A DNA stretch of 64,000 bases from Calditrichota bacterium (GTDB lineage Bacteria; Calditrichota; Calditrichia; Calditrichales; Calditrichaceae), in NCBI GenBank assembly GCA_003854985.1, contig RQOG01000024.1, positions 1 through 64,000 of the forward strand. Direction: 5' to 3'. The position numbers were made by a program, and so were the translations under genes. Shown here in pieces: positions 52,697 to 61,815 of the stretch. Each line of letters begins with the position of its first letter. The stretch's first letter is position 1. A model generated the notes under the pieces. The model made no database searches and was not told the origin of the DNA. It worked only from the letters and a program-made list of their open reading frames with translations.

Positions 52697-53384
52697 AATC
52701 CGTAAAATTATTCCGGCTCTTGATGTAAAAAAACTGGAAGAGGTCGTCAATTTAATAAAGGCTGTTGATCAACATCCGATACTTTACGGATATAAAATCG
52801 GTTTTTCACTTGGATTAACTTATGGCCTGCCTAAAATTGTAGAGGCTATCCGTGCCATATCCGATAAGCCGGTTATTTATGATCATCAAAAGGCGGCGAC
52901 TGATATTCCCGATACAGGTAAATTATTCGCTTTGGTGATGAAAGAAAGCGGCGTTGATGAAGTGATTTTATTTCCACAGGCCGGCCCGGCTACTTTGCAG
53001 GCCTGGGTGGAAGCGTTAAAAGAAAAAGAACTTACCGTGATTGTCGGCGGTATTATGACTCATCCCAAATTTGTCATTTCCGAAGGAGGTTATATCAGGG
53101 ATGACGGTGTATGGGAAATGTATCGCCTGAGTCATTCGCTGGGCGTTGACCGGTTTGTTGTGCCGCTGACCAAGCCGGAAGCAACCCGAAAGCTTTACGC
53201 AGAGGCCGCTCTGGATGATGGCTGTGTTTTTTATTCTCCGGGTTACGGAAAGCAGGGCGGCGACCCGCAGGAATTTGATTTTCTCCGGACTCATTTTTTA
53301 ATTATCGGGCGTTCACTGCTGCAGGCCGCCAATCCGCTGGATTATTTATCCGGCGTTGAAAAAGATTTACAAAGGCTTAAATAG
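52674..53384 (+). CDS. pyrF: Orotidine 5'-phosphate decarboxylase, divergent
   Basis: PyrF converts OMP to UMP. It is a TIM barrel of about 236 residues. The catalytic motif reads YDHQKAATDIPDT (D-x2-K-x3-D) in place of the usual D-x-K-x2-D-I, with one extra residue around the Lys. The C-terminal phosphate site is YSPGYGKQGGDP followed by IIGRSLL. Position between pyrE and pyrB supports the call. Starts: ATG 52674 is listed, but TTG 52689 has AGGA nine bases upstream and may be the true start; a TTG at 52662 is less likely. Confidence 0.88.
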   Translation: MRKNTLNKIRKIIPALDVKKLEEVVNLIKAVDQHPILYGYKIGFSLGLTYGLPKIVEAIRAISDKPVIYDHQKAATDIPDTGKLFALVMKESGVDEVILFPQAGPATLQAWVEALKEKELTVIVGGIMTHPKFVISEGGYIRDDGVWEMYRLSHSLGVDRFVVPLTKPEATRKLYAEAALDDGCVFYSPGYGKQGGDPQEFDFLRTHFLIIGRSLLQAANPLDYLSGVEKDLQRLK

Positions 53385-53420
53385 AATTAAAATTATCAGA
53401 GTATGCATTATGAGGAAAAT

Positions 53421-54341
53421 ATGAAAAAAGACCTTATCTCCATGGAAGACCTGACGCTTGAAAAGATCAAATCCTATCTGTCTGAGGCAAAAAAAGTCGA
53501 AGGAACCCCCTTGCAGGACAGGGTTCGGCTTCTTCCGGGAAAGATTTTAGCGGCTTTATTTTTTGAACCGAGCACCCGCACCCGTCTGAGTTTTGAAGCG
53601 GCTATGCATCGTCTTGGGGGCAGCGTAATCGGATTTGCCGAGCAGGGAGCCACTTCTGTTTCCAAAGGCGAATCGTTCACGGATACCATCCACACCGTAG
53701 AAAATTATTGTGATATCATGGTTATCCGCCATCCGGGCGAGGGCACAGCCCGTTTAGCCGCCAACGAAAGCATTCTTCCGGTAATCAATGCCGGAGACGG
53801 ATCGAATCAGCATCCCACGCAAACCCTGCTGGACCTTTATACAATCGAAAAATATCTGGGCAAAATTACCGGCATTAAAATTGCGTTTGTCGGCGATTTA
53901 AAATATTCACGCACGGTTCACTCCCTGATTAATGCCCTGATGAAATTCAGCGTTACCGATTTTACGCTGGTGGCCCCGGAAGCCTTGAAACTGCCAAAAT
54001 ACTTTATGCGCACGGATCAGCCGGGAAAATTTAAATTTAAAGAAACAGAATCGCTGGAAGATGCCATCCCTGAATGCGACATTCTTTATATGACCCGAAT
54101 CCAGAGAGAGCGTTTTCCCGATCTGGTGGAATATGAGAAAGTGAAAGACAGCTATATTTTAAGCGCAGATATGTTAAAACAAGCCAGGCCGCATTTAAAG
54201 GTGCTGCATCCTTTGCCCAGGGTAAATGAAATAGCCTATAATGTTGATAAAACCGATTTTGCCGGTTATTTTCCACAGGCCAGAAATGGAGTAATTATGC
54301 GCCAGGCAATTATTTTGAAACATCTTGGAGTAACCTTATGA
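53421..54341 (+). CDS. pyrB: Aspartate carbamoyltransferase, catalytic chain
   Basis: PyrB makes carbamoyl-aspartate from carbamoyl phosphate and aspartate. The 306 residues carry FFEPSTRTRLSFE for carbamoyl phosphate, the SVSKGES loop, NQHPTQTLLDLY and the late VLHPLPRVNEI. The ATG at 53421 has AGGA five bases upstream and gives the usual N-terminus; an in-frame ATG at 53403 would add six residues. It overlaps pyrI by four bases. Confidence 0.97.
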   Translation: MKKDLISMEDLTLEKIKSYLSEAKKVEGTPLQDRVRLLPGKILAALFFEPSTRTRLSFEAAMHRLGGSVIGFAEQGATSVSKGESFTDTIHTVENYCDIMVIRHPGEGTARLAANESILPVINAGDGSNQHPTQTLLDLYTIEKYLGKITGIKIAFVGDLKYSRTVHSLINALMKFSVTDFTLVAPEALKLPKYFMRTDQPGKFKFKETESLEDAIPECDILYMTRIQRERFPDLVEYEKVKDSYILSADMLKQARPHLKVLHPLPRVNEIAYNVDKTDFAGYFPQARNGVIMRQAIILKHLGVTL

Positions 54342-54814
54342 ACAACCAGGAGAATGTATTATATATCCCGAAAATTGAACTGGGAATAGTGATTGACCAT
54401 ATTCCGGCCGGGAAAGGTCTTAAGATACTGGATATTATTTCCCGCTATGAAGAGATGAAAGACGTAGTGGTAACCCTTGGTCAGAATTATTACAGTAAAA
54501 AATTAGGCAAAAAGGATTTAATCAAACTGCAGATGGAATATCTGGCGCCGGAGATTATTCAGCATATTTCCATTGTAGCTCCCGGCGTTACCATCAAAGC
54601 CATAAAGGATTTTAAGGTACATAATAAGGTTGTGGTACATCCGCCGAAGGAAATACGTAATCTGCTGGAATGTAAAAATCCCAAATGCATCACCAATCAG
54701 GAAAAACATATCGGCACCAAATTTACGGCCGTGGATGATACGATTAAAGAAGTAAAATGCAATTATTGTGAACGCGTATTTAAGCTGAGCGAATTAGACG
54801 TTATTAACCGGTGA
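54338..54814 (+). CDS. pyrI: Aspartate carbamoyltransferase, regulatory chain
   Basis: PyrI is the allosteric subunit of ATCase, 158 residues. The nucleotide-binding N-terminal domain has LGIVIDHIPAGKGLKIL, and the C-terminal zinc domain has four Cys in ECKNPKCI and KCNYCERVF (CX4C and CX2C). Its presence predicts an E. coli-like ATCase holoenzyme controlled by CTP and ATP. It starts within the end of pyrB. Confidence 0.96.
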   Translation: MNNQENVLYIPKIELGIVIDHIPAGKGLKILDIISRYEEMKDVVVTLGQNYYSKKLGKKDLIKLQMEYLAPEIIQHISIVAPGVTIKAIKDFKVHNKVVVHPPKEIRNLLECKNPKCITNQEKHIGTKFTAVDDTIKEVKCNYCERVFKLSELDVINR

Positions 54815-54821
54815 AAAACGG

Positions 54822-55736
54822 ATGATCAACACGCATTTTTTAAATATAGAACTTAAGTCACCGACTGTTCTGGCTTCGGGCATTTTAGGATTAACCGCCT
54901 CTTCCATGCAACGGGTCATTGAATTTGGCTGTGGTGCGGTGACTACCAAATCGTTTAGCCTGGATTGGCGAACGGGACATAAAAATCCCAGTATTATTCC
55001 TTTTGAACATGGTATGCTAAACGCGGTCGGACTTTCGAATCCGGGTATCGATGAAATGGTTAAAGAAATCCGTTTATTCCGCCGGCAGTGTACAGCGCCT
55101 GTTTTTGCTTCTATCTTCGGCAGAACGCTCGATGAATTCGGAGAAGTAACCCGGCGCGCCGCCGAAGCGGAACCGGATATGATTGAAGTTAACATTTCCT
55201 GCCCCAACGTGCATTCGGAATTCGGACAGCCCTTCGGCGAAAGTTGTCCGGATACGGCAAAAATTACACAGATTGTTAAAAAGCATGCCGGTAAAATTCC
55301 CGTATCCATTAAACTTGGTCCGCATGGTCCCGGTATAGGGAAACTGGCTAAAATCTGCGAGGAAAACGGCGCGGATGCCATTACAGCTATTAACACGGCC
55401 GGGCCTGGAATGTTGATCGATATTAATGTCAGAAAGCCGGTTTTAGCCAATAAAACGGGCGGGGTATCCGGACCGGCTATTTTACCTATAGCAGTGAAAT
55501 CCGTTTATGAGGTCTACCGGAGTGTTAAAATTCCGATTATCGGGACTGGGGGGATCACAAAAACCGGTGATGCCATTCAGATGATTTTAGCCGGCGCACA
55601 TATTTTAGGCGTTGGCACGGCGGTTTATTATGAAGGTATTGAGGTGTTTGATAAGCTGAATAAAGGCATCGAAAACTATCTTAAAGAGCAGGGATTTGAT
55701 TCAATAGAAGAAATCAGAGGCGCCGCCCATGAGTGA
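54822..55736 (+). CDS. pyrD: Dihydroorotate dehydrogenase, class 1B catalytic subunit
   Basis: This FMN-containing TIM barrel of 304 residues oxidises dihydroorotate to orotate. LASGILGLT and NAVGLSNPG bind FMN and substrate, NISCPNVHSE carries the catalytic Cys region that marks class 1, and GTGGITKTGDAIQM is the phosphate site. The following pyrK, overlapping at ATGAGTGA, makes this the NAD-linked heterotetrameric 1B form. Confidence 0.96.
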   Translation: MINTHFLNIELKSPTVLASGILGLTASSMQRVIEFGCGAVTTKSFSLDWRTGHKNPSIIPFEHGMLNAVGLSNPGIDEMVKEIRLFRRQCTAPVFASIFGRTLDEFGEVTRRAAEAEPDMIEVNISCPNVHSEFGQPFGESCPDTAKITQIVKKHAGKIPVSIKLGPHGPGIGKLAKICEENGADAITAINTAGPGMLIDINVRKPVLANKTGGVSGPAILPIAVKSVYEVYRSVKIPIIGTGGITKTGDAIQMILAGAHILGVGTAVYYEGIEVFDKLNKGIENYLKEQGFDSIEEIRGAAHE

Positions 55737-56508
55737 TTTAATGCAGACTTTTCCCATCAGAAGAATCGTTGAACATGGGCCGGGCGTTAAGAGTTTTTAT
55801 TTCGATAAGATCTTTAATGTTGAAGCCGGGCAGTTCATCAATTTATGGATTCCGGGTCTGGATGAAAAACCCTTTTCGGTTTCCTCAATTACCGGGGATC
55901 AAATAGAGCTGTCCATTAAAGCATACGGGCCGTTTTCGAAGGAAATGATGAAAAAAAAGGCCGGCGATTATCTTGGTATACGCGGACCATTCGGAAAAGG
56001 ATTTTCCTTTCATGATAAAGCCTTAATTATCGGCGGGGGAATCGGTATTGCTCCTTTACGGATTTTAGCGCAGAAACTAAAAGAGCAAAACAATACCTTT
56101 ATCAGCCTTTTAGGCGCTGTTACCAGGCAGGAAATAATATTTTCCTCGTGGTGGGATAGCCTGGGACAAAGACATTTTACCACGGACGACGGATCTTTGG
56201 GTTTAAAGGGTGTTGTTACGGATGTTTTACCGGAAATTCTGAAAATGAATGACATAAAGTATATTTATGCGGCCGGTCCGGAAATCATGTTTGTTAAGGT
56301 AAAGGAAATGATCGATCCTACGGGTATTCCTTACGAATTCTGTATGGAACGTTATATGAAATGCGGTATCGGGATTTGCGGGCAATGTGTTCTGGACGGT
56401 TCTGGTATTCGTTTATGCGTTGAAGGACCGGTTCTGAACAAGGAAGCATTGTCCGGGATAACCGAATTAGGCATGAAACACCGGGATGCGTCCGGGCGAA
56501 GGGTCTAA
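55729..56508 (+). CDS. pyrK: Dihydroorotate dehydrogenase, electron transfer subunit
   Basis: PyrK passes electrons from PyrD to NAD+ through FAD and a 2Fe-2S cluster. The 259 residues have the FAD site KPFSVSSI, the NAD-binding IIGGGIGIAPLRIL, and the C-terminal cluster with Cys in MKCGIGICGQC and a further RLCVEG. It ends the pyrimidine operon. carAB, which make carbamoyl phosphate, are not in the window. Confidence 0.95.
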   Translation: MSDLMQTFPIRRIVEHGPGVKSFYFDKIFNVEAGQFINLWIPGLDEKPFSVSSITGDQIELSIKAYGPFSKEMMKKKAGDYLGIRGPFGKGFSFHDKALIIGGGIGIAPLRILAQKLKEQNNTFISLLGAVTRQEIIFSSWWDSLGQRHFTTDDGSLGLKGVVTDVLPEILKMNDIKYIYAAGPEIMFVKVKEMIDPTGIPYEFCMERYMKCGIGICGQCVLDGSGIRLCVEGPVLNKEALSGITELGMKHRDASGRRV

Positions 56509-56527
56509 ACAGGGGTTTTCTATTCTT

Positions 56528-57256
56528 CTATTTCTGCTCGGCAAGGGGTCTTGTACGGAAAAATTTATCCGTGATAATGCCATTGAATTTATGTTTGCTG
56601 ATTTTCTTTAAAACGGCGGGTTTATTTACCGTCCAGATATAAACTTCTTTCCCCATTCTTTCCGCTAAACTGAAAAATCCTGGCGACACCTGTGAGTAAT
56701 GAGGATGCCAGGCGTCTGATTTAAGAAAGATATCTATAAAAAAATGAATCATGCCCAGGCTGTTGTATAAATACCCGGTGCGTAAAGCCGGTTGGGCTTT
56801 TTTAAGAAAATGCAGGTCTACCGGGTTAAACGAAGAAACCCAAACCTGGTTGATCATATTATGCCGTTCAACAGCCCGGATAACTTTAAGACATAATTCT
56901 TTGTTGGGAATCAGATATGTTTTAATATCTATGTTTATCGGGATGGTGCCTTTAAAGGATTCCAATAATTCATTCAGGGTAGCGATCTGATCCGTATATT
57001 TATATTTTTGTCCGGAAAAGGAAAGCGATTTCAATTCTTTCAAAGTGCAGACGGCAATTTTTCTGCGATCCTTAAAGTGGCGCGAAAGCGTATAATCATG
57101 GAACAAAACAACTTCACCATCGGCGCATAATCGAACGTCGGTTTCCAGGGCCGTGGCTCCCTGTTTAACCGCTAACTGAAAAGCCGTTATGGTGTTTTCC
57201 GGCGCCAATTCGTGCTCGCCGCGATGGGCTATTAATTTAAATTTTTGTAGTTCCAT
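56528..57256 (-). CDS. Glycerophosphodiester phosphodiesterase
   Basis: This is a TIM-barrel phosphodiesterase of 242 residues that frees glycerol 3-phosphate from lipid headgroup diesters. Metal and catalytic residues are in IAHRGEHELAPENT and ALETDVRLCADGEVVLFHDYTL. The later INIDIKTY and VYIWTVNKP elements are standard. There is no signal peptide, so it acts in the cytoplasm (UgpQ-like). It is transcribed toward pyrK with only 19 bp between, and follows a phosphatidyltransferase gene by six bases. Confidence 0.93.
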   Translation of the reverse strand: MELQKFKLIAHRGEHELAPENTITAFQLAVKQGATALETDVRLCADGEVVLFHDYTLSRHFKDRRKIAVCTLKELKSLSFSGQKYKYTDQIATLNELLESFKGTIPINIDIKTYLIPNKELCLKVIRAVERHNMINQVWVSSFNPVDLHFLKKAQPALRTGYLYNSLGMIHFFIDIFLKSDAWHPHYSQVSPGFFSLAERMGKEVYIWTVNKPAVLKKISKHKFNGIITDKFFRTRPLAEQK

Positions 57257-57262
57257 AATGGT

Positions 57263-57901
57263 TTATGACAAAAAGCTAAATCCCTTCATCGAATAAATAA
57301 TTATTACCGTTAGAATAATACTAATAATTTTGAAAAGATAGCGCGATTTTTTAGTTGTAAATATTACTTTTTCAGCAATGCCGGCATAGGATATTCCGGA
57401 AATGATAATCGTCATATAACCAGTGAAAAGAAAAATATCAAGCAGAATACCTTTGATCCCCAATAAATACAACAAAACCGTAAGCGCAATAACAGTTGTG
57501 TTTAATTTCCCGTAAAAATTAGCCATTTCCGGTTTGCCGGTGCGGTTTAGTACGATCCAGCTGAAGATAAATATCATCAGGTCGCGGTATATCAGAAAAA
57601 CTACAATTGGAACTGGGAAATCCCGGTATAGAATAAGAGCCACCAAACCGATAGCCATGACAATTTTATCGGCCATCGGATCGAGAATCTTTCCCAGATC
57701 GGTCACCTGGTTCCGTTTGCGGCTGCAATATCCATCCAGGAAGTCGGTGAGTATGATAACTATGGTCAGCAGTATCAGCCCGGTATTGGCCATGCCGGTA
57801 TCCGGTATAAGCAGGAAGTAAAAGGGAATTATTAATACCAGCCGGGTCATGCTAAGTATATTTGAAATATAAAAAAATTCCTTAAATCTGATTTTCATCA
57901 A
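57263..57901 (-). CDS. CDP-alcohol phosphatidyltransferase
   Basis: This integral membrane enzyme of 212 residues makes phospholipid headgroups from CDP-diacylglycerol. The family motif spans DFLDGYCSRKRNQVTD-LGKILDPMAD, matching DGX2ARX8GX3DX3D except Ser for Ala. About six helices are present. It resembles PgsA (phosphatidylglycerophosphate synthase), but the acceptor alcohol cannot be proved from the motif. The phosphodiesterase next to it also handles glycerophospholipids. Confidence 0.88.
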   Translation of the reverse strand: MMKIRFKEFFYISNILSMTRLVLIIPFYFLLIPDTGMANTGLILLTIVIILTDFLDGYCSRKRNQVTDLGKILDPMADKIVMAIGLVALILYRDFPVPIVVFLIYRDLMIFIFSWIVLNRTGKPEMANFYGKLNTTVIALTVLLYLLGIKGILLDIFLFTGYMTIIISGISYAGIAEKVIFTTKKSRYLFKIISIILTVIIIYSMKGFSFLS

Positions 57902-58075
57902 CCAACAAGTCTCCAGTCTTTTTTTAACTTTTCGGCAGCAATAATCTGAATATTATAAATCAATTTAAAAAATAAACAATTCAAATGAAATAAACGATTG
58001 GCGCGTTGCGATTTATTTAATAAAAAACTAATTTGCAAAAAAACCCCGGCGGGAAGTTAAGAAAGTATCGATGTA

Positions 58076-59896
58076 ATGAATCTGGAAGAAAAATTAAAAA
58101 CGCTGCCCGATCGTCCCGGCTGTTATTTATTTAAGGATAAGCAGGGCGTGATTTTGTATGTGGGGAAAGCCGGCGTTTTAAAGAACAGGGTTCGTTCTTA
58201 TTTCCATAAATCCCGGCCGGAGCATCCTAAATTAGCCGCTCTGGTTAAACGTATCACTGATCTGGAATGGATCATCACCGATTCCGAGATTGAGGCGTTA
58301 ATTCTGGAAAACAATCTTATCAAAAGGCATCATCCCAGGTATAATGTTATTTATCGGGATGACAAGTCTTATCCCTATATCCGGATTACTAACGAAAATC
58401 TGCCGCAGGTTTTTATAACCAGAAAAATAATCCGCGACGGATCGGAATATTTTGGCCCCTATACCGATGTTAAAAATGTCCGTCATACCTTAAAAACGCT
58501 GAAAGGTATTTTCACCATACGTTCCTGCAAATACGATCTGACGAATGAGGTTTTAAAAAGCCGCAAGATTAAACTTTGCCTGGAATATCAGATTAAAAAA
58601 TGTAAAGGCCCCTGTCAGGGATTGCAAAGCGTGGAAGAATACCGCAGTATGATTGAACAGGTGAAGCGTTTTTTGAAAGGTTATACCAACGATCTGGTTA
58701 AAGAACTTCGTACGGAAATGGCTGAGTTGTCCGATAGAATGGAATTCGAAGAAGCCGCCAGAACGCGCGATAAACTTGAAATGCTGGAGACCTATCGTAA
58801 CAGCCAGAAAATGGTGCAAAACGATCCGGTGGACAGAGATATCGCGGCCATAGTAAAAGAAAACGATGATGCCTGCGCCGTTTTGTTTCGAATACGGGAA
58901 GGTAAAGTGATCGGGAAAATACATAAATATATCGGTCAGGTTGAATGGCTGGAAGAACCGTCTATCTGCGGCTCCTTTTTAAAAAACTATTATTTTGAGG
59001 CTGAAGATCTGCCCGGGGAAATTTTTATTGCTTATGCATTGGAAGATAAAGAGGCAATTGAAACATGGCTGACAGAACGCTCAAAACGAAGAGTCAGAAT
59101 TATTATTCCTAAAATCGGTGAAAAACGAAAATTGTTGGAAATGGTCAGCCGCAACGCCCGGTTTTTACTGGATGAATTAAAATTGCAGAAACTAAAATCG
59201 AAAGACTATGTATCGCATGTGGTCAAAGCCCTGCAAAGAGATTTAAGCCTGGAAAAAGCGCCCAAAAGAATGGAGTGCTTTGATATATCTAATTTCCAGG
59301 GCAGCGACCCGGTGGCCTCGATGGTGATGTTCGAGAATGGAAAACCTAAAAAATCAGAGTACCGGCGGTTTAAAATTCAGACTAAAGATACACCGGATGA
59401 TTTTGCCATGATGCGCGAGGTGATAAGACGGCGTTACAGCCGGATTCTGCGCGAGAAAAAAAACATGCCCGATTTGATTGTGGTGGACGGAGGCAAAGGC
59501 CAGCTTTCCAGCGCGCTGGCCGTGCTGAATGAACTTGACATCAGGGATCAGCAAATTATCGGGCTGGCCAAAAGGCTGGAAGAGGTCTTTATACCCGGTT
59601 ATGCCGATGCCCAGATGCTGCCCAAAACTTCTTCGTCGTTAAAACTTTTACAGCAGATAAGAGATGAAGCGCATCGTTTCGCCGTTACGTTCCATCGACA
59701 GCGCAGGAAAAAACGTACCATTGCTTCTGAATTAGATCAAATTGAGGGCATTGGTGAAAAAAGACGGCAGCAGCTTTTGAAGGTTTTCGGATCGGTTAAA
59801 AAAATCAAAGAGGCCGGTATGGATGAACTGCATACAAAAGGCCAAATCCCCAAAAACATTGCTTTAAAAATATATAAACATTTTAACGAAGAATGA
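58076..59896 (+). CDS. uvrC: UvrC excinuclease subunit
   Basis: UvrC makes both incisions in nucleotide excision repair. The 606 residues start with the GIY-YIG nuclease domain (about 10-90: PGCYLFKDKQGVILYVGKAG), a UVR domain for UvrB near 200-240, and the RNase H-like endonuclease domain with MECFDISNFQG and VVDGGKGQL. A helix-hairpin-helix end follows (IEGIGEKRRQQLLKVFGS). Length is normal. It has its own 174-bp upstream gap facing the phosphatidyltransferase gene. Confidence 0.97.
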   Translation: MNLEEKLKTLPDRPGCYLFKDKQGVILYVGKAGVLKNRVRSYFHKSRPEHPKLAALVKRITDLEWIITDSEIEALILENNLIKRHHPRYNVIYRDDKSYPYIRITNENLPQVFITRKIIRDGSEYFGPYTDVKNVRHTLKTLKGIFTIRSCKYDLTNEVLKSRKIKLCLEYQIKKCKGPCQGLQSVEEYRSMIEQVKRFLKGYTNDLVKELRTEMAELSDRMEFEEAARTRDKLEMLETYRNSQKMVQNDPVDRDIAAIVKENDDACAVLFRIREGKVIGKIHKYIGQVEWLEEPSICGSFLKNYYFEAEDLPGEIFIAYALEDKEAIETWLTERSKRRVRIIIPKIGEKRKLLEMVSRNARFLLDELKLQKLKSKDYVSHVVKALQRDLSLEKAPKRMECFDISNFQGSDPVASMVMFENGKPKKSEYRRFKIQTKDTPDDFAMMREVIRRRYSRILREKKNMPDLIVVDGGKGQLSSALAVLNELDIRDQQIIGLAKRLEEVFIPGYADAQMLPKTSSSLKLLQQIRDEAHRFAVTFHRQRRKKRTIASELDQIEGIGEKRRQQLLKVFGSVKKIKEAGMDELHTKGQIPKNIALKIYKHFNEE

Positions 59897-59903
59897 GGTA
59901 GAC

Positions 59904-60302
59904 ATGAGAACTAAATTTGATTTGTTCGGCATCTTTGTAAAGGATTTAAAATTAATGGTCGCTTTTTACAGAGATGTTCTTGGACTGGAAACTGCCTGGG
60001 ATGGGCAGGGTCCTTATGCGGAGTTTAAACATGAAGGCATACGTCTGGCCATGTTCGAAAGACAGGCCCTGCCCGCATTGCTGGGTAAGGTTCCGGATTA
60101 TCCAAACGGCATCAACGGCACTTTTGAGTTGTCCATTAATGTCGGCGAGCCGGAAAATGTTGATAAGAAATTCGGGGAATTAGTAAAGGGAGGAGCGCAA
60201 AAAATATATGTTCCGCGTGATGAACCCTGGAAAATGCGTTCGGCAATGATAGCCGATCCGGAAGGAAATCTGATCGAAATTGCTTCAGATTTTTGGGAGT
60301 GA
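59904..60302 (+). CDS. VOC-family (glyoxalase-like) protein
   Basis: This is a single-domain protein of 132 residues with two betaalphabetabetabeta units of the vicinal oxygen chelate fold. The N-terminal unit is IFVKDLKLMVAFYRDVLGLE, and the C-terminal unit ends MIADPEGNLIEIAS with the usual metal Glu. Members include glyoxalase I, dioxygenases and resistance proteins; nothing here picks one. TGAGGT precedes the ATG, seven bases after uvrC. Confidence 0.85.
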   Translation: MRTKFDLFGIFVKDLKLMVAFYRDVLGLETAWDGQGPYAEFKHEGIRLAMFERQALPALLGKVPDYPNGINGTFELSINVGEPENVDKKFGELVKGGAQKIYVPRDEPWKMRSAMIADPEGNLIEIASDFWE

Positions 60303-60314
60303 AACAGGATAACT

Positions 60315-60923
60315 ATGCAAGAAAATAATAAATTAAAATCCATTTCGGTTTTTTGCGGGTCAAGCGTCGGTTTCGATGAAATATACGGGGAAAAGGCTTA
60401 TGCGCTGGGTAAATTTTTAGCGCTTAAAAATATTACCTTGGTTTATGGCGGCGCCAACCGGGGATTGATGCGTTATCTTGCGGACGGCGCTTTGGACAAC
60501 AACGGCAAGGTCATCGGCGTAATGCCGGCCTTTTTAAAATCAAAAGAAGTCGCCTATGAGAAGATTACCGAGCTGATTATTGTTGAAACCATGCATGAAC
60601 GCAAATGGAAAATGTCGCAGTTATCCGATGCGGTTATTGCCATGCCGGGCGGATTCGGTACCCTGGATGAGTTTTTTGAAATGATTACCTGGGGGCAATT
60701 GGTTTTGCATAGAAAACCGGTATCACTTTTAAATATCAAAGGGTATTTTGACAGCCTGATGGATTTTGCCGATCAGATGGTGCGGGAAGGTTTCCTTAAA
60801 CCTGAAAACAGGGCCCTGGTTATCACCGATGATAAGATCGAAGCATTGTTTGAAAAGCTGACTAATTATAAACCTCCGGATAGTGCAAAACGGATTACAG
60901 ATAAACTTTTGTATGAAAATTAG
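60315..60923 (+). CDS. LOG-family nucleotide phosphoribohydrolase
   Basis: This is a Rossmann-fold protein of 202 residues of the LOG (lysine decarboxylase-like, TIGR00730) family. The signature PGGFGTLDEFFEMITW holds the catalytic Glu, with upstream ISVFCGSSVG, LVYGGANRGLM and ETMHERKWKM. Characterised members cleave the N-glycosidic bond of nucleoside monophosphates (cytokinin precursors, or purine nucleotides). Its neighbours do not single out a substrate, though nucleotide genes lie close by. Confidence 0.92.
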   Translation: MQENNKLKSISVFCGSSVGFDEIYGEKAYALGKFLALKNITLVYGGANRGLMRYLADGALDNNGKVIGVMPAFLKSKEVAYEKITELIIVETMHERKWKMSQLSDAVIAMPGGFGTLDEFFEMITWGQLVLHRKPVSLLNIKGYFDSLMDFADQMVREGFLKPENRALVITDDKIEALFEKLTNYKPPDSAKRITDKLLYEN

Positions 60924-60932
60924 AAGTTGCTT

Positions 60933-60966
60933 TCACTTTGTCTTAACTGTTGAAAGTGAGACTTTT
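60933..60966 (+). terminator. Probable terminator after the LOG gene
   Basis: TCACTTT (60933-60939) and AAAGTGA (60953-60959) form a 7-bp stem with a 13-base loop, followed by GACTTTTTT. It is a moderate match ten bases past the gene stop. Confidence 0.55.
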
Positions 60967-61104
60967 TTAACGGAATACCTTGAATCGGTGATGTTCCCGG
61001 TGGTCAATAATGGTTATGCGGTTTAAAACAAATCGTAATTTATATCTTGTCTGATTTTATTATAAATAGTAATTTGACCACCTGTCTTCTATACGACAAT
61101 AATA

Positions 61105-61113
61105 TGGTATAAT
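61105..61113 (+). promoter_or_regulatory. Extended -10 promoter before the esterase gene
   Basis: TGGTATAAT is a full extended -10 (TG at 61105-61106, TATAAT at 61108-61113), 34 bp before the start codon. No good -35 stands at 17 bases, as is usual for extended -10 promoters. Confidence 0.55.
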
Positions 61114-61146
61114 GATTGGATTTATTTAGCGGAGTGTTAAACAGCG

Positions 61147-61815
61147 ATGAATCTAAAAACAGGGAAGCAAAGCCGGCAGCAATTAAGAAAAATAATTAAG
61201 AAAGAAATTAAGATAAAATATCTGCTCTATCTGCCGGAAGGTTATTCGGAAGATGGTGAAAAATGGCCGTTAATGTTGTTTCTGCATGGCGCGGGCGAGA
61301 GAGGCAGCGATCTAAAATTGTTAAGAATCCATGGATTACCCAAGCTTATAAATCAGGGAAAATCCTTTCCGTTTATTGTTGTTTCTCCGCAATGCCCGGA
61401 AAACGGCTGGTGGCCGCAGGAAATCGAATCGCTTGAAATACTGCTGGATGATATTATCAATAGATATCGTATTGATGAAAAACGTATTTATGTCACGGGA
61501 CTCAGCATGGGCGGGTATGGAACATGGGCGCTGGCTATTAATAATCCCGAAAAGTTTGCCGCCATCGCTCCTATCTGCGGCGGCGGCGATGCCCGGCGGG
61601 TCGGCAGAATAAAAAAATTACCGATTTGGGCGTTTCATGGCGCTAAAGATGAAATCGTTCCGCTGGAGGAATCCAGGAAAATGGTTGACGCCCTTAAAAG
61701 GGTAGGTGGAAAAATTAAATTTACGGTCTATCCCGAGGCGGAACATGATTCCTGGACACAGACCTATGAAAATCCAAAATTATACAAATGGTTTTTAAGC
61801 CATTCAAAAAAATAA
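61147..61815 (+). CDS. Alpha/beta hydrolase, dienelactone hydrolase/esterase-like
   Basis: This is a serine hydrolase of 222 residues. The oxyanion region is LMLFLHGAGERGSD, the nucleophile elbow is VTGLSMGGYGTW (Ser), the catalytic Asp is in FHGAKDEIVP, and the His in PEAEHDSWTQ. It resembles the phospholipase/carboxylesterase and PHB-depolymerase-like groups seen in FCB genomes. There is no signal peptide. Its stop overlaps the next gene start (TAATG), so it may work with the dihydropyrimidinase. Confidence 0.85.
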   Translation: MNLKTGKQSRQQLRKIIKKEIKIKYLLYLPEGYSEDGEKWPLMLFLHGAGERGSDLKLLRIHGLPKLINQGKSFPFIVVSPQCPENGWWPQEIESLEILLDDIINRYRIDEKRIYVTGLSMGGYGTWALAINNPEKFAAIAPICGGGDARRVGRIKKLPIWAFHGAKDEIVPLEESRKMVDALKRVGGKIKFTVYPEAEHDSWTQTYENPKLYKWFLSHSKK

